Positions 57,801 to 64,000 of a stretch of DNA of 64,000 bases are shown here, one piece after another (within the stretch, counting starts at the first letter, position 1; every line of letters begins with the position of its first letter). Under the pieces are notes generated by a model that was not told where the DNA came from, ran no database searches, and worked only from the letters and a program-made list of their open reading frames with translations. Position numbers and translations under genes: made by a program. This DNA is from Coniochaeta sp. PMI_546 (lineage: Eukaryota > Ascomycota > Sordariomycetes > Coniochaetales > Coniochaetaceae), in contig MU271145.1 of the NCBI GenBank assembly GCA_021432605.1, positions 2,418,001 through 2,482,000 of the forward strand, written 5' to 3'.

Positions 57801-57885
<85 letters not shown>

Positions 57886-57887
57886 GC
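56952..57887. other. intergenic: tif6 promoter and 3' flank of the next gene
   Basis: 936 bp. Contains the long CA repeat at 57802-57883. No gene seen. Confidence 0.55.
57802..57883. repeat. (CA)41 microsatellite
   Basis: 82 bp of uninterrupted CA on the plus strand. It ends 4 nt before the stop codon of the neighbouring minus-strand gene, so its mRNA should carry (UG)41 at the very start of the 3'UTR. Confidence 0.95.
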
Positions 57888-59938
57888 CTACCGGTACTCA
57901 ACGTCCGGCACGTATCTCGGCCCAGCAAACCCCTTGGCCGTGATACCCTGGATATCGATATTCGCCCCGTTCTGCGAGCTCCACATCTTCAGCAGTATGA
58001 ACCGTCCGCTCACCGGCGGGTCGAACCGTATGGTGCACTTGTTGCGGTCCTCGCGGATGTGGAAATGCACCAGCGGCGTCATCAGCTCCCCGCCGACCGC
58101 CCGCACCGCCTCCTGCGTCGCGATCTGCGACGCCTCGCGCGCCTCCTGGAGCGACCTGCTCACGCTGTCCTCTCGCGCCGCCGCACCCGCCGCCGCACCC
58201 GCCACCGGCCGCCGCCTGTCGTAGTTCCCGCGCGTCACCTCGTCAAACGCCCCCCAACCCCCCGCGTTGGACTGCACCCACGCGTCGCCCCCTTCGTCGC
58301 TGTCGTCGCTGTTCTCGAAGGGCAGCACGCCGATCCGGTTCGGGATCTGGAGACGCCCAAACGACCGGCTGCGCCGTAGCCCGCCCAGCGCCGCGTCGCC
58401 CTCGGCGTCGTCGTTGCTGCACTCGCTCGTGATGGTGAACGGCGGGGGGGACAGGGTGAATTCGTGCGGAAGCTGCGCTATCTGGCTGCGGCTGGACTCC
58501 ATGTCGTCGTCGTCGCCGTCCGCATCGCCGTCGAAGTCCAGTTGGCTTCGGTGGTGGCTGTCGTAGCTCTGCGCCCACACGGGCGGTAGTCTCGTGACTC
58601 GAGCGCCGTCCTCGCCGTGCCGGATGGAGTAAACAGCCGGTGGAGCTGGAATGGACCTGTTTTCTCGTTCTGCAGCCAGCCGGTCCACGTCTCGGCCGGT
58701 GAGATATTGTATTTGGTACTGGGCGGTCCTGTTGAAGAGCTCGTCCGCATCCATGGCCATGAATACCATGCCTTCTCTTACTCTGTTGCTTTGTCAGCAA
58801 ATATGAAGGATCATTTGAGAAGCGTGGAAGGGAGCTTACGGCGAGGAATAGTTAGACCCCGGACCCTTGATTACGAGCTCGGAGAGGCTGAAGACTGTCG
58901 AGCCTTGGTGTCGGAGGACTATGTTGCATCGGTTTCCCTTGGTACAGTACACGGAGGTGTCGTTCTTCAAGATGTTCTCCGCAGCATACTCGAGTTGGTT
59001 CGAGTACATGCCGCCGTCACAGCTCACGAGCTCCATGGTCAGCTGGCCGGGCTCAGACTGGCCGTACTTCCCGTACCGGAATCCTCGGTACAGATGCGCT
59101 GCCTTGTCCGAATCCAACCGCCGCCGCTTCACTCTGCGGCCCTCGTCGTGGTGGTCGAGGTTACGCAGCGGTGGCGACAGCTCTCGGGGCGGCATTGTCG
59201 GTAGTATGGGGGTCGTGTCTGTGAAGTCGAGTAAGGTTCGGAGGTGAGAGTTTGCGTCCTCTAGGCGCTCGAGGCTGTCGACGCTGGAACTGGCAGCTGG
59301 GGTCCTGTTGTCGGCCATCAAGCGTCGGTATCTCTCCATCCGCAGGTCCGCCCAGTGCAGTCGCTCCCGCGGATTATCTGTCGAGATGAGACGGCGCGAG
59401 CCCAAGGACCGCAGAGGAGGGAGTGACGGTGTGTGGGAAGCGTTGCTGGAGATGCCTGGCAGCTCCACAGACCGCAAGTCGTCCAAGGCCCCGCTCGATG
59501 CCTGTGGGCTCCTAGTAAATCTCCTCCGGAGGTCCCTCTCTGAGCCCGAGGACATGCTGCTGCCTTGGGACTGGGCAGCTGGGATTTCGCGGCGGACGCG
59601 GTCGACGTTGCGGTGGAACCTTTCTATAGCCCTGTACAGTTCTCCGGACGGGCTGACGGTGGCCGTAGGCGGCCGGTCATCGAGAATGGAGTGGATGATC
59701 TCGGTGGCGATGCGATACCGTCGTGCGTTGTCCAGCGGCGGTTGGTGGTGAGGAGGAGGGGTCTCAGACTGACAAAGAACATGTAAGTGACGAGTTATAT
59801 AGCTTGTGGTAGAGAGCACAAAGGGCAGCGTATCAGGAATAGACGGTGCGAGATTGGCGAGACATCCGGAAAAGGGCAGTGAATGCAACAAGGCTCGGAA
59901 CACATCACGGTTGAGAGGCGAGGAGAATAGCTCACCAT
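57888..59938 (-). CDS. conserved protein with discoidin-like region, function unknown
   Basis: Proposed exons on the minus strand: 59938-59936 (ATG only), 59768-58840 and 58782-57888; 608 aa. The open frame of the large exon continues upstream without an ATG. A GTGAG donor directly after an ATG at 59938, and a TTTGTCAG acceptor before SETPPPHHQPPLDNARR, give a natural start MSETPPP. The N-terminal 240 residues are polar and Arg/Ser-rich. Then comes MELVSCDGGMYSNQLEYAAE, followed by NILKNDTSVYCTKGNRCNIV and LRHQGSTVFSLSELVIKGPG, which resembles the first half of a galactose-binding/discoidin fold. The last 60 residues (HIREDRNKCTIRFDPPVSGR, then LLKMWSSQNGANIDIQGI) look like its closing strands, with a long acidic insert between. 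I do not know the family name. Chromatin or ubiquitin-ligase adaptor roles are possible but unsupported. Confidence 0.75.
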
Positions 59939-60556
59939 GAAGCGATAAGGACTCGGTGAATGCAGTGGGTGGTGCGACTCTGGAGTTCCAACTTTGGAGA
60001 TGTTCTGTTCGGCTTGGAGTTGCCTTTCGATGGAAAAAAGCCGGCACAGTGAAATATCTTCTCAGCAAAGGCTACGGCAGGAGCGGAATGAGCTGCGGAG
60101 TTGAAGATGGAATCAGGTACGAGCCAGAGGATCATGATGCGAGGAGGTTTTGAGTGGCCGTGGTACGAATCGACGACTGAGCCACTTAGGTTGACACAAT
60201 GTTCAGCACCAAACGGCGGGGGAGTTTAATGGCACCAATAGCGTGTTGGCCGGTGTCTGGCAGGCGTAATTAGGTTGGTAGGAGTTACCGAGTCATCTCA
60301 TCATAACCGACCTAATATTATGACAAAAAAGCCAGTGACTTGGTACCTCTTAAACACGCATTAGCCGTGCTTTGCCTCTCAACTCCAGGCGTGCATCTCA
60401 TTTTTTATATGGACAGTGAAACTGAAACGAAACAAATCATTCTTCCCTGAACCGGGTTCACGTATGTTACACTGTGTCTCATTACTTGATACCTTACTCA
60501 TTCACAAGTTTCGTCCAGCGACTCTTACACGTGTAGGCTGATGATCACAGTACAGC

Positions 60557-60609
60557 GAGTGCCGGGATAGGGACATCCTACGGTATGAAGGGCACATATT
60601 ACTAGCCGT
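60557..60609 (+). repeat. left terminal inverted repeat
   Basis: Pairs with 61434-61382. The first 19 bases are identical to the other arm, then there is a diverged middle and a second conserved block of about 25 bases with one mismatch. Confidence 0.85.
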
Positions 60610-61008
60610 TTTTAGAAGATGCCAGCTGTCATACTTTGGCAGGTCCACCCATACCAAAATTAGCTGTAAAGTGACTTCTTGGCGTATGTATCCAGCCATT
60701 TGCGCAGACCTGCCACCGTACTGTAAGAATATTGTACGGTTGAAGCCATCGCGATGCTCAAAGCGAGCCAATTCTTCCAAATCCGTAGAGTTTTCAAAAG
60801 AGTGACGATTTCAGGCGGTCAAATACGGCAGAATTGTATTCAATTGAGTGTAAACTGTAAGGCAGGCCACGCCTACTGCCCGGCGCCGGCGGCTGCTTAT
60901 ACTTGCCAGGTCGATTGATGGAACCCGAGATACTGTACTACGCCTACCGTTGACCTCGCCGGCGCCAGTGAGGCTGGTGATAATTGTACGTGTTGTAGGG
61001 GACATCGT

Positions 61009-61060
61009 GGATTCGTGGATTGAGGGACGACGGCATGGATTCGCGGATTGAGGGACGGCG
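61009..61060 (+). repeat. 28-bp tandem duplication inside the element
   Basis: Two adjacent copies of GGATTCG[T/C]GGATTGAGGG followed by ACG-GCGTAG/ACGACGGCAT; unit length 28 bp, second copy starting at 61037, one mismatch in the first 21 bases. Confidence 0.8.
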
Positions 61061-61381
61061 TAGATAACGGCGATAAGAATCGCGACCGCGAAACCGCAGT
61101 CGAAGGTCTACAGGTGGAATTGCATAGGATTTAACATCTACAATAGCCATCGATCGAGTTTAGTTACATTGAGTTGAAGGCAATCGAAGTATTCGAGATG
61201 TAAGAAGGTACTATTTTGTGTGGGAATCTAGCGTTAGTTGCACTTAATTGACCTGCGCGGCCTGGGCATATATTCTCGCAGTCTCTGGCAAAGGCTGCGG
61301 GAAATGCTGGCGAAGTCGCGCCAAGGCGCTACAGGGCAGTGGGTAGGCCCGCCAGGCGGCAGGTGTGGGCCGCCGCCTAAT

Positions 61382-61434
61382 ACGGCTAGTAGTATGTGCC
61401 CTTAGCAGGTCGGGGTGTCCCTATCCCGGCACTC
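61382..61434 (-). repeat. right terminal inverted repeat
   Basis: Inverted partner of 60557-60609; see the element entry. Confidence 0.85.
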
Positions 61435-61651
61435 CAGTACAGCACTACACTACAGCCAGCACTTATCGCGTCTCAACCTCGAAGCACTTTACTGTGTCAA
61501 GGTTTGCGTGAAGGTCAATTCTCACCACCGTGAACCTGAACTCGAACCTTGACCCTCAACAAACAGAGATCCAGACCATCACTTATCCCCACCTGGGTCG
61601 ATTCAATTACTCATTCATACTCTCTCTTGTCTGTGCGCACTGTCAGCCAAC

Positions 61652-62968
61652 ATGGCGTCAAACGGGACACCAGTTCCGGGCACTGCGGTATCAGACCAGC
61701 CCGCTGCAGCCGCTGCCAGTAATGGAGCAGCACCGTCACAGCCATCCAACGTTATAAGCAAGGGTGCGTCAATAGTCGCCGTGCATGATCTGTCAAAGAG
61801 CTAACCCAGAAACACAGACGAGATCGCCCTCTATGACCGGCAAATACGTCTCTGGGGCATGAAAGCACAGGAGAAGATCCGAAAGGCCAACATCCTCCTC
61901 ATCACCATCCAGGGCTTGGGCAGCGAGATTGCCAAGAATCTCGTCCTCGCAGGCGTCGGGGCTATCACCGTAGTCGATCATGAAGTCGTTACCGTTGTGG
62001 ATCTGGGCGCTCAGTTCCTCATCACGGCCGAGCATATCGGCATGAACCGCGCTCTGGCCGCAAGCGAAGCCCTCCGCCGCCTCAACCCCCGTGTCGAGGT
62101 CACCGTGGATACGGACGACATCCGCTCCAAGGGACCCAGCTACTTCCAGCCGTTCAGCGTCGTGATCGCTACAGACCTCGATTCCAGCACCTTAAACGTC
62201 ATCAACACCGCCACGCGCCTCAACAACCGCCCATTCTACGCCGCCGGCTCCCACGGCATGTACGGCTTCATCTTCGCAGACCTTATCGAGCACGACTACG
62301 TCATCGAGCGCGCCAAGAGCAACGTCACCACCGCGCTCAAGGCCGAATCGCGCACCCGCTCCGTCATCGCGGTCAACACCAAGAAGGACGACGACAAGAT
62401 CGAGCAAGTCACCAAGCGAGAGCTATATAGCACCTGGCTCCTCGCCTCCGACGTCGCCCCTCTCCCCGCAGAGATCACCAGCTCGGCCCGCCGCCGCCGC
62501 GCCGTCACCCCCGCCCTCAGCTGCCTCCGCGCCCTCTGGGAGTTCACGCAGCTGCACGGCCGGGCCCCGAGCCAGGGCAGCCGCGACGACCTGGCCCAGT
62601 TCACCCTCCTGGCCGGCCAGAAGCACGCCGCCCTCGGCCTGCCGTCCGAGACCCTCCGGAGCGAGTTCCTCAGGAGCTTCCTGCAGAACATCGGCGGCGA
62701 GGTCTCGCCCGTCACCGCCGTGCTCGGCGGCCAGCTCGCCCAGGACGTCATCAACGTGCTGGGCCAGAACCAGCAGCCGATCCAGAACATGGTCGTCTTC
62801 GACGGCGAGGCCATCGAGGCCAACATGTACGCCCTGCACTGCGACGGCGAGCTGGGCGCCAGGCTGCTGTCGGCTGCGCCCCAGGCGATGGCCGCTGCGA
62901 CTAACGGGAACGGTGTGCCGCCGCCGCCGCCGGCTATGGAGCCGTCGCAGGTCATTAGCTTGGATTGA
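61652..62968 (+). CDS. aos1: SUMO-activating enzyme E1 subunit Aos1
   Basis: Two exons, 61652-61763 and 61818-62968; 420 aa. After an Ala/Ser/Pro-rich leader comes DEIALYDRQIRLWGMKAQEK, a hallmark of E1-like ThiF-fold proteins. The nucleotide-binding loop IQGLGSEIAKNLVLAGVG and acidic strand TVVDHE follow (about 70-95), then GAQFLI, NPRVEV and YAAGSHGMYGFIF. Near the C-terminus LGGQLAQDVINVLGQ-QQPIQNM (about 355-380) matches the last helices of Aos1. There is no catalytic cysteine domain, as expected: the cysteine lies in the partner Uba2. The heterodimer activates SUMO in the nucleus. The C-terminus carries a Gly/Pro-rich tail (NGNGVPPPPPAMEPSQ). The intron keeps frame (VISK-DEIALYDRQ). Confidence 0.93.
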
Positions 62969-64000
62969 TCGGTTGGGTTACGCCGGGTTACCGCAGTATT
63001 TCGAGCTTTGGCCGTGATACAGATTCGCTCAGTTTTCTTTGGGGCTTTCTTCGGTTCAGCCAGAAAAAATGGATTTAATGAGGCATGGCAGGCACGGTAA
63101 ATTGAAAGCGGATAACAGTTCATGTACTTGTATGCGGTTCTGCTTTGGGGCAAGGGGTGGCACGGAGAGTCACTGGCGTTTATCTGGTAAAAGGAATAGC
63201 CACATTGGGTCATGGGGTAGCGAGCCATGAGACGAGATACCAGGGGTTTTACTGACTTCAGCTCTCCTGCTGTTCGTCCTTTTCTGTTGTAGGTATCAGA
63301 AAAGCTCTGTAGAGCACTGCGTCTAGAGAAAATTGATACCATTGCATCACAGTGAGCACATGAGCTCTTCATAACCTTCGACTCACATGTGTGAAGAATG
63401 GGAGATAGATAATTGCAACCTCGTGAATAGTCCGTGCCGTTCCTTTTCCCCCAGGCCATGTCCATGGCAATGGATGGTGGATGGGGAGGATCTAGCTACA
63501 GTCGTCTTCGCTAATCATCTCTGTAACACCTGGAACCTGCGAGACCCGAAGTCCAGCCTCTCCATGGTGCAGTGATTATGATTAACTACTCTACAAATAT
63601 CATTCAAATCAGACAGTGACTATCGTAGTCTATCTCGCACTCCTCGGCTCACAACTCCACGTCTCAAAGGATGTGATAGATCATGAACATATATCACATG
63701 GCATATAACTACTTGTTTGAGTCTACACGTCAAAGCAATGATGACCGGTCACTTGGCGCATCTCACACGAAGTCCATCAATATCAACATGTCTCATCCGC
63801 CTCCAAGCCTCAGTCTTCACCATGTCACCCCCAGCCTAAACAAGACCACTTCGCACGCCTAGATCACAAGTGCAGAAGTGTTCCCAAAGGTTTCGTGTGT
63901 AATATAATACGTGATATTACTCATGCTGGGGGGCCTACTGAGCCAAATGCAATGCTGCCTGGACGGCCACTCCTGGTCCGCCAGAGGGGGAAAAAGAAAC
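62969..64000. other. downstream of aos1 to window end, no gene seen
   Basis: 1.03 kb. The first part is the aos1 3' flank. From about 63600 on the sequence is more AT-rich and lacks any coding signal. A neighbouring gene may begin beyond the edge. Confidence 0.45.

Larger units (their letters stand above)
60553..61437. mobile_element. non-autonomous DNA transposon (MITE-like) with ~53-bp terminal inverted repeats
   Basis: The left end 60557-60609 and the right end 61382-61434 are inverted copies. Both, read inwards, begin GAGTGCCGGGATAGGGACA, then C or T and CC, a diverged stretch of about a dozen bases, AAGGGCACATA, and T/C-ACTAGCCGT. Just outside both ends is a TA dinucleotide (60551-60552 and 61438-61439), compatible with the TA target-site duplication of Tc1/mariner-pogo type elements. 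The interior of about 780 bp has no frame long enough for a transposase; short frames on the minus strand (for example 60944-61150) have no domain. It contains a 28-bp tandem duplication at 61009-61060. The sequence similarity of the ends is directly visible; the mobile nature is inferred. Confidence 0.75.
59939..61651. other. divergent region upstream of aos1, containing a transposon-like element
   Basis: 1.7 kb. Holds the 885-bp inverted-repeat element (about 60553-61437) and, after it, about 210 bp of pyrimidine-rich aos1 promoter. No credible gene. Confidence 0.6.

Overview
The window is nuclear DNA of a filamentous ascomycete, most likely a Sordariomycete. The genes carry short introns (about 50-170 nt; one of about 390 nt) with GT...AG ends and CTAAC/CTGAC-type branch sites. 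Third codon positions are GC-rich. The gene set (Set2 with a WW domain, Cbf1 bHLH, fungal NDUFB3, an MDR-type ABC transporter of 1340 aa) is typical of that group. I see no operons, CRISPR arrays, rRNA or convincing tRNA genes. Twenty-one protein genes are supported, one of them cut by the left edge.

Layout. 1-13.1 kb: 3' end of U1 snRNP 70K (+), a full ABCB/MDR transporter (+), ribosome-assembly factor Mrt4 (-), a SARAF-like membrane protein (+) and the H2B ubiquitin ligase Bre1 (-). 14.1-22.1 kb: TFIIIB subunit Bdp1 (+), Rad23 (-), an unannotated protein that looks like a Uma2/PD-(D/E)XK-type fold (+), and a four-helix membrane protein with a long Ser/Pro-rich tail (-). 22.1-32.6 kb is the gene-poor, accessory-looking part: 4.8 kb without a gene, then a seven-exon secreted GH35 beta-galactosidase (+) and an AT-hook protein (-). 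32.6-37.0 kb is another 4.4 kb without a gene. 37-52.5 kb: Set2 (+), mitochondrial GABA transaminase (-), Cbf1 (-), the GID/CTLH ligase subunit Gid9/Fyv10 (+), the CCR4-NOT deadenylase Pop2/Caf1 (-) and complex I subunit NDUFB3/B12 (+). 53.7-63 kb: a coiled-coil protein (+), eIF6/Tif6 (-), a conserved protein with a possible discoidin-like region (-) and the SUMO E1 subunit Aos1 (+).

Most neighbours are divergent or convergent pairs with 0.4-1.1 kb between them. Several genes belong to shared cellular themes, though nothing here shows physical clustering by function: transcription-coupled chromatin marking (Bre1, Set2), ubiquitin/SUMO pathways (Rad23, Gid9, Aos1), mRNA turnover (Pop2) and 60S ribosome biogenesis (Mrt4, Tif6).

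The most interesting non-genic item is an 885-bp element at about 60553-61437. It is bounded by imperfect terminal inverted repeats of about 53 bp next to TA dinucleotides and has no intact ORF: a probable non-autonomous DNA transposon (MITE-like) between the 57.9-kb gene and aos1. Other points worth a look are the Uma2-like protein, a (UG)41 tract starting 4 nt after a stop codon, a coding exon that consists only of ATG, an inferred 627-nt 5'UTR intron in cbf1, and three CACGTG boxes between cbf1 and gid9. All exon borders were placed by eye from splice signals and reading-frame continuity, not from transcripts.
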